Below, one piece after another: positions 21,880 through 34,963 of a DNA stretch of 64,000 nucleotides. Origin of the DNA: Panax quinquefolius (taxonomy: Eukaryota; Streptophyta; Magnoliopsida; Apiales; Araliaceae); the NCBI GenBank assembly GCA_020205615.1, contig CM035156.1, forward strand, positions 14,886,123 to 14,950,122, in the 5' to 3' direction. Numbering within the stretch: the first letter of the stretch is position 1; every line of letters begins with the position of its first letter. The notes beneath the pieces were generated by a model that was not told the DNA's origin, did no database searches, and saw nothing but the letters and a program-made list of their open reading frames with translations. Position numbers and translations under genes: made by a program.

Positions 21880-24800
21880 TAGCTTATAACTCTGTTTCAA
21901 AGAAGAGAATAAAGACCTTGAGGTCCTATTTATCCAAAGTCAAGGGTCATTAGGGAGAATCATAAATATGAGAATATCTAGTGTGCAATAACTTGTTTGA
22001 GGATGATTGGAAAAGTGGGAATTGATCCCTGTTGATATATGACTACATCAGGAATACCTTGAGTTCATATTGTTCTTAATTCTTTCCAATGAAGTTCTCA
22101 CTATAATCTAGCAATATATATATATGGAATTTATGGTCAAGTGGTTAGCTTTAAGGCATAGTAACAATTAGATAGATGTATAGCTTAGAAAACTAAGGTG
22201 GGTAGTAGGCTTGAGAAATACTTGGAGTGCATTTTAAAAAAAAAACAATAATAGTAATAATAATAAGCATAATAGTGAACTTGTTGTATTATAGTAGATA
22301 TTTCTAACATGGTGAATACATGTGTATAATGCCTATCATTCTATCAAGAAAAGATACTAGCTTTGTTATTGTATAGAATGTATTGACTATTTTGACAAGA
22401 ATGTAGGAACAATAAGTGCTATCAAAATTGTGATGTAGACATACACAGGTAGTTTTGGAAATAAATATAGAAGAATAAACGGAGATAGAGGAAAATAATA
22501 ATGATAATAATTTGATGATTTAATGGAGAAGTAGACTCTAAATCGAGTCACGACGGCTACTCGTTTTGACAGTTTTCTTTCAATTGATTCATCTGATATT
22601 CAAATAACAAGTGCAAGAAATAGGTGGGCTTCAGGTTGTGGTGGAGTCTCCACGATATAGTAGAATTGGACATCCATAACAATGCCAACAAATGCTTTAT
22701 TTCCATGGAAAAACGGATTATCGATATTCCACCAAAATCATGCAGAATTCAGTCTGACCCTTCACCCCATTATGGATTTCTTCATAAATTCTAGAGACTC
22801 TTCACATTTAGTCACGTGTTGATGACATCTTCAACAATATCTTATGTATATCTGATTTTCCATTCATCTTGCAAATTGTAATAATGAGGACTAGTGCAGA
22901 GCACTTTGACGTGGTCCTTCTGCATGTGAAGTTAGCGTTACCTGAGGTGTTTGCTTCTCATTAACTTTAATTTCTTTTCCCTTATGACACTTGCATTAGT
23001 GCATTAGGGATTTCACGTGCACTCACACAACCTTTCAATTTGATTAGTATCTTTCAACATGAGTGGCAACAGGATATCCAGTGATGCTGTAGATGAGCTT
23101 CAGAGATTATTTTTTTTCTTGTACTCTCACAATTTTCTTTTCAGAAAACGTTTGAATAAGCTAGTGTTAGAAGAATTCTGGTTGTTCTCTTTAATGTTGT
23201 GGTGTTCCAGTACCGCGGTTACACTTTGGCACTTAGGTGACTCTGACATGGCAAAGCTTATTTAATATCTTCAAATTTCAGCTGCTACCATCACCTCTTG
23301 GAGTTGCATGTATCTTCATATGTACACATGGAGAGATGCTTGGTTGTTTTTGTGTACTGACTTCATGAATTATTTTATATTGACTGCTGTTGAGCTGGTT
23401 ACTTTTGTCTCGGAGGATGTTTGCGTTTAATTTAATTGAACACTGAGATGGAAATCCATTTCCTTGATGAGTAGATTTTTGGCACCTCAGAGCTAGGTAT
23501 ATTCATATGTGGGACCTTTATACTGGGCTTGAGCTGATGCATGATAATTTTTGTTGACTCTGGCGGTTGAGATCTTGTAAGGCATGTGCTCTGCCCTATA
23601 CGAGTGATAACTGAATTTGCTGTGTTTCTTGTTCTATTGATTGCATTGATTTGACCTGATAAATTTTGCTTCTTGCTAATAAGAAATAATTTAACAGCCC
23701 ATTTTATGCGATGAAAGGTAACAACCTGTAAGTCATTCTGCCTGCTTAATGTAGATTAGTGACTAATGCAGACGCAAACAGGCTTATCCCACTAACCTAG
23801 TATCCTTGGGTAAAGTCAGCCTGTTATTAGCTGTACAGACTTTGCAGATTTTTAACTCTTCTATAAAACAAGAAATTGTTTCCCTGTTAGCACGTAAATA
23901 AATGACTGATGATCATTGTTTTTTAAATTATTGGGTCACTAAATATGCTTTTTGCCTCTTAGGAATTATCTATTTTTCTCATCCTGTCTATGAAGGAAAT
24001 ATTATGTGATAGAGTTCTATGAGTTGTTTGCAGATTGAATATGATCCTAGGGTTATAAATTTCAGGAAACTTTTGGAGGTTTTCTGGTCTAATCACGATT
24101 CTCGGCAAGTATTTGGTCAAGGTCCTGATGTTGGTAACCAATACAGGTAAGCATGCTTGGCCTTTACTGACTTTTCTGTATGTTGAACCGGTACCAACTA
24201 GTTAATACTAGTAATGTAAGCAGATCTATTATCTTTGCTAATGGAACTGAAGAGTTCAGATTAGCTGCTGTAAGCAAAGAAAGAGAGCAAACTAGGTCAA
24301 AGAGCAGTATTGTGACTACTGAAATTCAACAGCTTGCTTGGGACATTTTATCCTGCAGAGCCTGACCATCGGGTTTAGTATATCTAGATCAATTCTTTAG
24401 CAACATGTTGTGAATGTAAAACAAAGCCCTATTTTGATATTGCAATTCTAAGTCTTGTTTAGTTTGTTAAAAGGGAAATAGCAGTTTCAGAATTACAAGT
24501 TGCAACTGAGGTGAAACATTGATGAGCTTGGATTTCTTTGATTTATGATAACAAAATGCACAGGTGAAATTGGAAGAATATGGGATTATATAATTGTACA
24601 GGCAATGATATCTTTACAACATGTGGTCGTGGTTTTCTAGTCCCTGGCCATTATTCCCTTCACTGGAAATACCTAGGGCATTTTCAGAAATCTTAAACCT
24701 AGCATTTTAACTGAAACACTGATGAAAAATCCATGTTTGAAAATTTTCAGAAATTTGAGTTTAAACGAAACCACTTCCTTCTTCAGCTGATCGGAAATTT

Positions 24801-25799
24801 GCCTGAAGAAGAGCTAGAAATTTCCAGCTTGGCATCAAAACTAAATGGCTACGCAGCAGAGGTTTGTACATGGAGGATTCAAAAGAGACTGGATTCAAAG
24901 ATTAACGATATTGTCAGGAAAGGTTGGCCCATTCTTAGAGAAGTGTAGTTACTAGTTAGACAATCTCTTTCTCAAGACTCCTTCAAGATGCAAGCTGACT
25001 TACTGAATCCAAGTGCTGCCATGTAGTAATATTGAGATTTCCCAAGCAGTGGACATGTAAAATTTCTCCATGGTCGAATAGAAATACCATCTTATTTTGT
25101 ATCATTTCTTTTATTGCAAAAATTTAAATCACTTTGGGAGTAGGATCCTGGAGCAAAGAGTAATGGAACATTTCCTGTTAACAGAATAATCCATGATTCA
25201 TTGATTGTTTGTTTCAATAACTACTTGAAGATCTTGTCGGACAAAGAACCAGTACCAAGGACATCAAAGAATTTTTTTTCTTCAAAATTAACAGTTTCAC
25301 TATTTTCCTAGTGCCCGTTAAATTAAATAAAATTATAATTAAACTTAAAAACTTACCAAGTAATATACAAATTGACTTTTAAAGTCTTCAAATTTATTTA
25401 ATTTTAATTAATATAATAGTTATAATATATAATATATAATAAAAATTAGAGTAATAATTACAAATTTTATTTTATTCGCAATACTTATTTTTAAGTTTAA
25501 TAAGATGTTCTTCGACTTCAAAATCCGGCTCCTTTGTTTTGCGCTGTCGTGGCGTCTTGTGATTGGATAACGTACGTTTCTGATATCCTCCTTTATAAAC
25601 GCAAGCTCTCTCTGCTCCTTCTCGTTTGTATCTCATACTTGTAATTCTCTCTCTATATCTCTCTTCCTGTTTATATAGATACAGATAGAGTAGATAAAGA
25701 GATATATTACTATCAGTAAAGATAGAGGGCGATCGGAAGAGAAAGAAGACGTCGGTCTCAACGGCAGATCGAACGGACAAACAGAAAAAGAGGAACAAA

Positions 25800-28740
25800 A
25801 TGTCAGCATCAGCCGCATCGGACAAAGTTAGGGCTTCTCACATACTCATAAAGCACCAAGGCTCTCGACGTAAGGCTTCCTGGAAGGATCCAGAAGGTCG
25901 AGTTATTAGCAACACCACTAGAGAAACTGCCGTCTCTCAGCTCAAATCCCTTCGTGAAGACATCGTTTCCGGCAAGGCTAAGTTCAAGGACGTCGCATCT
26001 CTTTACTCCGATTGCAGCTCCGCCAAGCGCGGCGGTGATCTGGGTCAGTATATTTACCTTCAGTTAGGGTTTCATTGATCTGTATTTGGCTTATTTTTTA
26101 TATATGAATGCTTGCGTGAGGATAAGGTTATAAGTGTAAATATGTATATCCTCTGATTGGACCCTTGGGGGGAACAGAAATTTAGGTAAACATGTATTGA
26201 GTTTTTCTTTTCTTTTCGCCAAGTAGGTATAAGGTTTTCTACTAGACACCTCTTATAAAGAGATAATTTCTGATGGGGTGTGTTTTCTAACAATGATGGG
26301 TGCCTTTGATGTAATTGTTTGTGTGTTCCTAGTTTTTTTTGTTTTGAAAAATTACTGCAATGCATGCCAACTCTGAGTCTGTGTAGATCTAGAGAAAGAC
26401 TCAGAAAATTAGCCTAGTTCGGCTTTCATATATTCAGCTTTCTCTTAGTTGTCTAGATATTTTGGTTTTTTTAGTCCTTTACCCTGTAGGCTGTAATCCA
26501 AAAGTCCTTCTCTGAAACTGAACAACACCTCAAAGTTTATTTCTCAATTGAGCCTATTCACTAAGATTATGAAGGTGATCGCACTTTTGTATGTTGGGAT
26601 GAATGTTGTTTGTTCAAATATGGGGACTGGACGGTCAAATATATGCTTTCCAGATAATTGTATAATTAAATTGTTATGTTGTCATTTGTCTGTGTTAACA
26701 GTTTTTGTAGCACAATACGTAAGATTGCTTATGAGCTTATCTACAGTATTATAGGTAATCCCATGAGAAATTATTTCTATTGATACTGGCAAAAAGGATT
26801 GTTTATTTTTCTGCTTTCCTAGTTGACTTGAATCTGAAGGTGGATTTTAGTGAGAAGAGAGGCACAAAATTTGTAAGGACTGTCTGGGGAGAACAAAAAT
26901 TCAACGATGTCTGTAGAATGGAATGGAATAGGCTGTCTAGAATTTAGTTTTAAAAATAATTAATAGATATAATTGTGAAGGTTTTCCACAGGTCACTTAG
27001 ACATTATATACAACACCGTTTCAAAATATTGAATTACTTGACTTCGAAAATACGAAGGATTACAAAGGCAAGTGATCCTATATTTTAGAATGGTGTTGTA
27101 TATATTTTTTATTTGTATCACTATTCACTGGTAACCTTGGCATGCTTAAGAAGGTCATGGCATCTCGCTTTTGTAGAATGCAGGCCTTCACCCCCAGCAC
27201 ACTCAGAGTAGATTAGGTTGCTTCTAAGTTGTTTTCTTGCCATGGTATTTTGAAAAGAAAAAAAAAGATGCGTTTTTATGCCATATTTATACAAGTTAAA
27301 GTTACATTCCTTAAATTGGTTTGGTTGTCATGATTGTTTCTCTTTCACATCTTACTCTCGCAAGTATGCATTAATTATAAGATTGTAGTGAAAGCCCCAG
27401 AGACCTCCGCTTGAGCCTGTTTCTCACCGCTCAAGCTATTTGTCTGTGTACACAAGGATGTGCTTTACGCTTAGACTGCCAAATGTGCTTGTATCTTAAA
27501 TTCGTCCCTTTTATTATCGTATCTATTACTCTATTTTTATGTCAAATACGAATATGATATGTGTATGTGTGTTGGACTAGAATTAAAAACTCCCAATTGA
27601 GAGAGAGATTCGCAGAGCCAATAGTCAACATATTACACTTGAGTGACTGGTCTTTGTTTTGAAATCATAACTTTGTAGTATTTTTGTTGGTTGTAAATGA
27701 CTTCGTCTGGAGGGAACTTGGTCACCAGTTCGATAGATCTGGAGCAATTTTGTATTTAATGCAATAAAATAATTACTGAAAAACTTTGTATTCTTTGCTC
27801 TGTTCAAAGGGTGTGAATAATTACTGAACAACTTTGTATTGATTTGCTTAACTTGTCTATTCAGTACTTAAAAGTATCCATTTTCTCCATTTATATTGTT
27901 GGATCTGACAAATTATCGTTGCAAATCAACCAAAATACAAGATTATTTTAGGGAGTTGGTAATACACTACAAATAAAGTTGTTGGGCATCTCATTTAGCT
28001 TCTTTTCTAATAGCTTCAAATGAGAACTGACCTTTTCTAATGTAATATTTGGGCTTCAACACTTACAAACTTAATAGTTTTCAAGTAATATTTGACAACT
28101 GAATGGATAAAGAGACAGATTCTAGATTCATAACTACCTATCTCTCATATGAATTTATGGTTTATTAAATATAGATAAGATATTTTACTGTCTTTTGGAT
28201 TAATTGAGACAGAGTGGTGTTTTCTCATCACATCTGTGGTACTTCTAATTGGAGTGTGGAGAAGTAATGGCCTGAACCCACTGAGTAAATTTTTATCATC
28301 ATTCAGTAGATTTGTTAACAGAGGAAGTTACTTCTGATATGTCAGTACTTTGTTAAAGCTCTTGCTGTTTTATTTATAAATATTTTATTAGTATTTATGT
28401 TGGATATACCTACTAAGTAAATTAAGAATTGAGCAGAGGGACTTCTCATTGTCTCATCATTTATTTTGTTTCTCTGTTGTAATTTGGCATATAAAAGCCT
28501 AGATGTTGATCTTGAACCATTACTACCAAGTTCTTATTAGGAGTCTTTTAAAATCTCTATTACCATCAGAGAACCAAATGTAATTAAATTTGGACTAAAC
28601 CAAATCTACATGCAGGTTCATTTGACAAGGGTCAGATGCAGAAGCCATTTGAAGAAGCAACTTATGCATTGAAGGTTGGGGAAATAAGTGACATTGTGGA
28701 TACTGATAGTGGTTCTCATATCATCCTGAGGACAGCTTAA
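25800..28740 (+). CDS. PIN1: Pin1-type peptidyl-prolyl cis-trans isomerase (parvulin)
   Basis: Two exons, 25800-26043 and 28616-28740, join in phase 1 to give 122 residues. It is the plant single-domain Pin1 (Pin1At type) without a WW domain. Landmarks: [22 protein letters not shown] with the basic loop that binds phospho-Ser/Thr, a [17 protein letters not shown] helix, [13 protein letters not shown], and [19 protein letters not shown]...GSHIILRTA. The active-site His, Cys and basic residues of the family are present. One visible change is FDKGQ where Pin1At has, as I recall, FGRGQ. The enzyme isomerises pSer/pThr-Pro bonds in nuclear and cytosolic proteins, including MADS-box flowering regulators. 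The start ATG follows a long 5' leader rich in GAGA/CTCT. The 2.57 kb intron carries a hairpin MITE. Confidence 0.96.
27004..27105. mobile_element. small hairpin MITE in the Pin1 intron
   Basis: The left arm (27004-27040, containing CAACACCGTTTCAAAATATT) pairs with the right arm (27069-27105, containing ATATTTTAGAATGGTGTTG) over about 35 bases with a few mismatches, around a loop of about 28 bases. It is non-coding and fits a short MITE remnant. Confidence 0.7.
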
Positions 28741-30256
28741 ACAGATGTGCAAACATTCGTGTGTAATTGAAGGGTATCCAAGTGTTTGTCGAGCATCGTT
28801 TTTAAAAATCAATGACCTTGTTATCTACTACTTGTATGCCTATACCGTCAACTGTTTGCTGTCTTTTTTTTTGGGTTATGTTTATTAGACTACTTGATAA
28901 CGTAGAACTATGGTTAATTCAGAGATTTTCGAATTGTTTTCTTCTATCAAAAAAAAAGGTTTTTTTTGGGATAAAGTAGTGGTGGGTGGGAGTCAATTTA
29001 ATAAGTTCGGATGTTCACGTCTTGATGCTCATTGGTGCTATCTCATATTATCAATATTATAATGTAGATTAAAGTAGTGGTTTTTGGATTTTGATCATGT
29101 GAAAATATTAGCTCATTATTATAATATACTCCATCAACGTTAAAAATTTTAAAGGTTGTTTGAAAAAATTATGTACAATTCATATAAAATCTCCTTTCGT
29201 TTCAAAAAAATTTTATAGTTTCTTTTTAAATTAATTTTATTTTATTTTTCTAAAAATAACAAATTTTATAGTTTCTTCATTTAGTTTTACAACCTCCGTC
29301 CTCAAATACACTTTTTTACACGTTAAAAATAGAATAGAGTATAAATTAAGTTGCAATCCTAACCAGTGGAAGACACAAAAATATTACAATTATGAATGTT
29401 TCCTTCTTTCTTAAAGCTAGCTATTTCACTCGACTATTGAAGATAATATCAAGCTAGGACTCTTTTGTGCTACGGACGTAATAATTAACAAACTCTATGC
29501 AAGAGGTGAAAGGTCAACTAAGATAGGATAAAGTTGCTTTTTCACTATATATATATTATTTTTCTATGTTATTCCATTTCAATCGTACAAGTCTAGGAGT
29601 AAACTTAAAGGAAGAAGTTAATTATGCTATTAAGTACCACCAGTGTTGCTGGTTTAATGAAAATTTATTATTAATAGCTCGTCTGTCTTACGGTATATAT
29701 TGTACAGTGCAACAACTTGTCCCCTGATGGTTTTACACCTTCCTGTCTCCTCCTATCCCGGCCGGCCGGAGCTCACAAACCACCGAAATGCTCAATCTGA
29801 CATAATAGGACTGTAAATAAATGGATGCAGTAGTACAGTACTTCGCTCACTCGGATAACTTCCCCCAGTTCCTTTTTTTACCGTTTATCATCAAACCTTT
29901 TCCTTTTTCCTATTTCTATCATATCAATACTTCAACTACGTTTTAGATAATTAAAAAAAATTCACACAAATGCACTAACATTCATCAGCCACATAAATAA
30001 GACCCATTGCCCATATTGGTCATAATTACAAATGATGTTCAAGCAAGCATATTATCAGGTCTGAAGCTTGCAAGAACCAAAACTAAAGATTTCTCAATGA
30101 AAACTTTTTTAAGAAAAGTATCTCCAACTACCAAGTCTCGTGAAAAACAAAAGTCTAAGAAGGAAGATAGAGACAACCGAGTATACCTTTGATAAGCTTT
30201 CCTCGTTTCCCTGACATGTTTCCTATTAAAATCGCTCAACGCAACCCTCTTTCTTT
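28741..30256. other. intergenic, with probable decayed Stowaway pieces
   Basis: Between the convergent Pin1 and CCCH genes. TACTCCATCAACG near 29129, CTCCTTTCGTTTCAAAAAAA near 29191 and ACCTCCGTCCTCAAATAC near 29292 look like degraded Stowaway ends. No gene was found. The part nearest 30256 is presumably the CCCH 3' UTR. Confidence 0.4.
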
Positions 30257-33200
30257 TTACATCCTTCCACTAGTTTCCCCATCTAGCTTCATTCTCTTTG
30301 CTCTAGGTGGTGGCTCCTTTACTCCAGAAGGTGTTGGTCGATCTGACATAATGTGCAGGTACTGGCAACGGGAGCCATTTCGACATCCCCTCGGGCCATT
30401 AAAGTACATGCAAGGCTTTTGATTCTTTGGCATTGATGCACTTGAGTTCATGTTCAGTACCAGTTCCAGCCCTCCACACTGATTATTCTGATGCTTTGGC
30501 ATTGATGCACTTGAGTTCATGTTCTGTACCAGTTCCGGCCCTCCCAACTGATTATTCAGTATGCCAAGTAGTGAGAGGAGATCATAATCCAGAGTTCCTT
30601 GCATTCCTCCATGTTCGCTAGTAGTGTAACTTCCATGCATCGCTGGAGGAGCAGTTGATCCTACAAAAGGGGGTGAGTGAACAACGGCTGATGTAAGTGG
30701 CTTCGCATGCAAAGCAGACTGTAACACATTAGCTGTAGGCTGTGTGTTAGCCATTGGCAATATAAACGTACCTGTCTTTGGGTCAGGAATCGGCACTGAA
30801 GGTGTCATGAGCTTTGTCCTAGGCACAGGTGCAGAAGCAGCTCCTCCTATCACAGGGGGCGGGCAAACATCTTTTGATAGTGGCCTCATATGCAAAATGG
30901 ACTGCAACACGTCTGCTGTAGGCTGCTGGTTACCCCGTGGCAGTTCTGAGATATCTTTCTTTGGGAAAGAAAATGGAACAGATGGTGTCATGAGTCTTTT
31001 CTCAGGCATGGGTGCAATTCCTGTTCTATCAGAGGCTCCATATTCATTAATCAGTCTCTTACACTTTAAGACATCAGGGTCTGGATTGGGCAAGGGAACC
31101 AATGGTGCCATTAGCGTTGAGCAAGCAAACCGATCACTTTCAAAATAGGCATGTCTTCTATGATCATTGATCAAGTTCTTGACTAAAATTGGATTATGTG
31201 TGGCACTGGGCAAACTAAGCAAGGGTGACATGGGAGTCATTGTTACTTCGGGAGGTGCTACATGTTCATCAGTCAATTTCATTATCCCCAGCTCAGGGTT
31301 GGAGCTGGGAAACGATGTGAAAGGAGTTGTTGTTTTGGGCACGGAGGTGGGCACAACGGTATTGGCAGGTGAACTGTGTTCATTAATAGCTGTTGCTCTG
31401 GGCAAGGAAAGTAATGGTGACCTGGGATTGGTTGCTACTGCAGAAGATTGTACATTTTCATCTGCCAATTTTATCATATCCAATTCAGGTTTGAAGCTGG
31501 AAAAATACCTGGAAGGACCTGTGCTGGAAGATGCACTGTGTTCATGGGTTGTTGCCCAGGTCAAGGGTGGCAAGGACGTAATGGGAATGGTTGCTACTCT
31601 AGGAGGAGGTTCATGCGTATTTAAAAAGGACACAGGAGGCATTGCCTTGGGTTCTGAGATGTGCACAGCAATCTTGGAACGTACACCATGTTCATTAGTA
31701 CTCAACTTCATCACCTGATCAAACTTTGAACTTGGCAAGGAAAATGATGATTTTACCTCATTCGGCATGGAGGCAGTTTTACTTCCAGTATTGGCAGAGG
31801 CACCAAGTTCACTAATCAATTTAGGAACAATTTCCGGGTTGTTAAGAAAAAGCATCAGCAAGTTTGTGTCAATCAAACTTCCCTCATCTTTGTGCTTCAC
31901 GTCTAAAGAAAGTAATGGTGACCTGGGAGTGGTTGCTACTGAAGGCGATTGTACATTCTCATCTGACAATTTCACCATCTGCAATTCAGCTTTGGAGCTG
32001 GGAAAGGCTATGGAAGGACCAGTGCTGGCAGGTGCACTGTGTTCATTTGTTGTTGCTTGGAGCAAGGGACGCAATGATGTAACGGGAATGGTTGCTCCTC
32101 TAGGAGGAGTTTCATGCTTATCTGTCCAGCTCATCATCTCCAATTCAGGTCGGGTGCTTGGAAATGATACAGGAGTCATTGCCTTGGGTCCTGAGAAGGT
32201 TGACATATGAACACCAGTCTTGGCAGGTACGCCATGTTCCTTAATATTCGATGTCATCGCCTGATCAAGCTTTGAACTGGGCAAGGAAACTGATGATGTT
32301 ACCTCATTTAGCATGGAGGTGGGTTTACTTCTATTGGCAGGGGCACCATGTTCAATAATCGATTTAGCAAAAGTTTCAGGGTTGCTAAGGAAATGTATAA
32401 GCAAATCTGTGTCAATCAAACTTCCCTCATCTTTGCTCTGTGCATATGCAGTTAAAGCAGCTGCCGCGCCAGCTGCAGCAACGGCCATCATATCACCTTC
32501 TAAGGCAGGTTGCTTTGAAGATTCAGGAGGATTAAAATTGGGTGTGTTGAGATTACCGGAGGTGAACATATCTTTTGGTTGGCCCAACTTTGAGCTAGCA
32601 ACAGTCTGGAATGGTGCCACTGTATCAGTTGGAAAACTTTCTTCTTTCCCTTCTTTGATGGGAGATGACAGGCTTAGTGGTGTATTGCTGTCATCATAGT
32701 AATCAGCCACGTATAATGACCTGGAGGGACTATATGGAAATCAAGAAGTATTGAATAAGTTCCGGTATTGAGAGGAAAAGAACTACCAGAAAGAAAGTGA
32801 GAGGCAAGAGACTAAACCTAGAAGGAATGGCAGAATAACAAGGATAAACTGCTTCGAGCAGTATCTGCCTACGGCTTTGTGCAACCACTTCTGTGCTTTC
32901 TTCCCCAAGGCCACATGCCAGCTAGGATCCATAATAAACTGTAAATTGAAATGTAAAGAATTAGTCAAATCTAAATTAATTAACAGAAGTCGAACAAAAC
33001 CATATAGCCTTTTGAAGTAAAGCAGCAGTCAAACATAATATTTGATATCATCTCTCAACTCTTACTTTGGGAGGGCATTCCCATTTAATTTGTGGTATGT
33101 GACGAGGCTTCTCCTTGCTTTGGTTCACATAAAGTTTTCCTTTCAATAGGTCATGATCCGCTCTGAGATGCTTGTCAGTTCCCATGCTGTAGAAATTTGA

Positions 33201-33283
33201 TGCCCAGGATGACTTTAATTGAGAATACGCTGAGCTTCAGGACCAACTTGAGAAGGATAATCCTCTATAAGAAACAACTTTGC
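30257..33283 (-). CDS. C3H6-like CCCH zinc-finger protein, frameshifted 5' exons
   Basis: Plant CCCH protein resembling Arabidopsis C3H6. Exons: 33066-33283, 32818-32938 and 30257-32720, plus a remote exon 1 at 46598-46657. Exon 3 region reads KLFLIEDYPSQVG and HIPQIKWECPPK; the next reads FIMDPSWHVALG then EESTEVV...LLEAVYP. The 817-codon last exon is fully open, starting within LYVADYYDDS. It has GSLIDTDLLIHFLSNPE (the family's conserved block), long Ser/Pro/Thr-rich disordered repeats, and one C-x8-C-x5-C-x3-H finger near the C-terminus (CMYFNGPRGCRNGSRCQYLH), likely RNA binding, followed by a basic KRMKLD that could serve in nuclear import. Frame breaks: one base missing near 33226, reaching TAA at 33215-33217, and one missing in the G run near 32903-32906. 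The first ATG in frame in the last exon is at 32569 and would give about 770 residues. Family homologues have the LIDTDLL block once; here it is duplicated. Confidence 0.85.
30419..30994 (-). repeat. two further in-frame duplications in the CCCH last exon
   Basis: A pair of about 60 residues (30815-30994 and 30641-30811) shares LMTPSVP and QPTAxVLQSxLHxxPL. A 23-residue pair (30488-30556 and 30419-30487) shares NNQxGGxELVxNMNSSASMP and is nearly identical at DNA level. The second pair directly precedes the zinc finger. Confidence 0.92.
31208..32434 (-). repeat. in-frame tandem duplication in the CCCH last exon
   Basis: Copy A spans about 31901-32434 (KDEGSLIDTDLL to SPLLSL), copy B about 31403-31891 (KDEGSLIDTNLL to SPLLSLP), and a partial third copy about 31208-31384 (NEHSSPAN to MSPLLSLP). 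Shared landmarks include NEVxSSxSLPSSKxDQ, EHGV, ATIPxTSLxPL and DENVQS. Copies are diverged but in frame. Confidence 0.9.
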
Positions 33284-34963
33284 CTGTTTGATGGCAGGAA
33301 AAACTCCTTAAAACTGGTTATAATTCAGGGAACAGTATGATATCACATTTCATTGACCTAAAAGGGATATATATATATATAAAAAAAACAGAACACGAAC
33401 ACATGAAAGGACTGAAAGGAAAAGCATCTAGCTTACAAATATATTGAGTGAATAAATTAGAATATGAAAAATATGAAAAGAATCCCAATTATGTCAAATG
33501 CTGATGAATCCAACAACAAGACCACCTGCATCCTGAAATGTTCACACCATCTCCTTACAAATACAAAAGCTTTAAATATCCAAAATAAGCAATGTTTAAA
33601 ATTAAAAAAAAAAAAAAAACAAAACAAAACAGGACCAAGGTCCAGGCTACTCCAGAAAAACCTAATCAAATCAAGCCAAGTGCAAAACATGCCTAAGTTA
33701 AGTAAACCCCAATAATGTAGACATGTCGGCAACGTGAGCTAATATTAGTTTCACTGAGACTAGGATTTTATCTTTTGTATATCTCATTCTGTTGTTTCCT
33801 TCAGCTCAAGCTGTAACCCAAAATTTATTTGTAGAGCAAATACATTTCTTGATTTTCAAGCAAATCAATCCACCATGAAGAAGAGATCACAAAGCCAACA
33901 GCCAACATATTAGGAGGACCCCATCACGAAAGGAGAGTTCACAAGTTCTGTACATTAGTTACCTGGAATCACGTGGTTCCAGCACAACAAAAAAACATCT
34001 TGAGAAAAAATGGAAACAATACTTACAAAAACCATATGATACCAGCACCAAAAAGATTATATATATATATATTAAAAAAGTCTTAGAAAAGTAAACAATA
34101 GTATAATAATCAACAAATAGCAACACAAAAAAAATAGAAGTTAACGAAAGGCAGGTTAAACCACTATAAAGTTTTTCGTTGCATCCTGTTGCTTGTTTAA
34201 AACTAAAGCATATTACAAGGCAGTGAGTCAAATGAAATCTAGAATCAAACTTTGTAAAGAGAAAGGACAAAAAAAATCTAGACCATAAAGCCCTCGTGGT
34301 TAGGCTGCCTATTGAACCAGGTGATGCTCACTTTGAAAATTGAAAAATGGTAAGAATCACATGCATACACGAAAGAGAACTGACAATCTTAAAACCTCCA
34401 ATCAACTATACAGCAATAATGTCTTCTCAAACTCAAGTCCCAGTATGCTTCACAAAAAGGTTGAGGTTAACAAAAGGGGCATCCAACAATCCAAAGTCTC
34501 CAAATGCTTATTATCTCATTCATAAATATCCACTAGAGATATTTCTCAAAACACTTGAGTAACTTATTTGTAGTTTGCTACTAAACCAGTTGCTTGACCC
34601 TTAATTGAAACCAACAGTCTTTTACAAGAAAAAAAATCTCAGGTACCTATAGCCCCAATATAAAGAGGTTATCATATGAAGAGAATGGAATCAGCTCGCC
34701 ATCTTATTCTCATACAAAATCAAACAAACAGAAATGACCAACGACAGATTAGTATATCGAGAAGATTGGACATCCAAAGTAACAATTCAATTTAAACACT
34801 GCAGCAAATCAGAATGTAACTTTCCACAACCAATTCACAGACTGGTTGGTATCTTTTGATAGTTTACCACATTACCCAATGTGTCAAACCCAAATTACCG
34901 GTAATTTCCCATTTCAAGCCCTGCGTACCAGTCTAATGTTTTTACTTTTATCTTCACAAATAC

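Larger units (their letters stand above)
16588..24948 (+). pseudogene. MSRA5: MSRA5-type peptide methionine sulfoxide reductase, indel-bearing
   Basis: Exons: 16588-16884, 24034-24146, 24224-24372 and 24751-24948. The N-terminus has a hydrophobic stretch (LLCDLLMSVAV), consistent with a signal peptide. Family landmarks: KTAVFTLGSFWRSEAVFG (Ser where classical MsrA has the catalytic Cys of GCFW, as I recall for plant MSRA5), RQVFGQGPDVGNQYR, SSIVTTEIQQL, KLNGYAAE, RKGWPILREV. Three departures from the family frame: a GA duplication in exon 1 after GCVDG, a two-base loss at the end of exon 1 that restores frame, and a CTTG duplication in exon 3 (about 24336-24343) that leads to TGA at 24363-24365. 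Between the first two, the conserved TTAGYAGGSKTNPEYRSLGD is only readable in another frame. Exon 4 is clean. A 4.6 kb LTR element sits in intron 1. MsrA proteins reduce methionine-S-sulfoxide; here function is doubtful unless the indels are assembly errors. Confidence 0.8.

Noticed and set aside
25472..25825. Minus-strand frame of 117 codons across the Pin1 5' leader
   Set aside because: Driven by CT/GA-rich leader sequence and the antisense of exon 1; no family resemblance.
30744..32699. Several plus-strand frames of 128-183 codons
   Set aside because: They mirror the repetitive CCCH last exon; their similarity to one another only reflects the internal duplications on the coding strand.
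34280..34330. tRNA-like CCTCGTGGTTAGGCTGCC
   Set aside because: No cloverleaf, no B box at proper distance and no 3' arm; not a tRNA gene.
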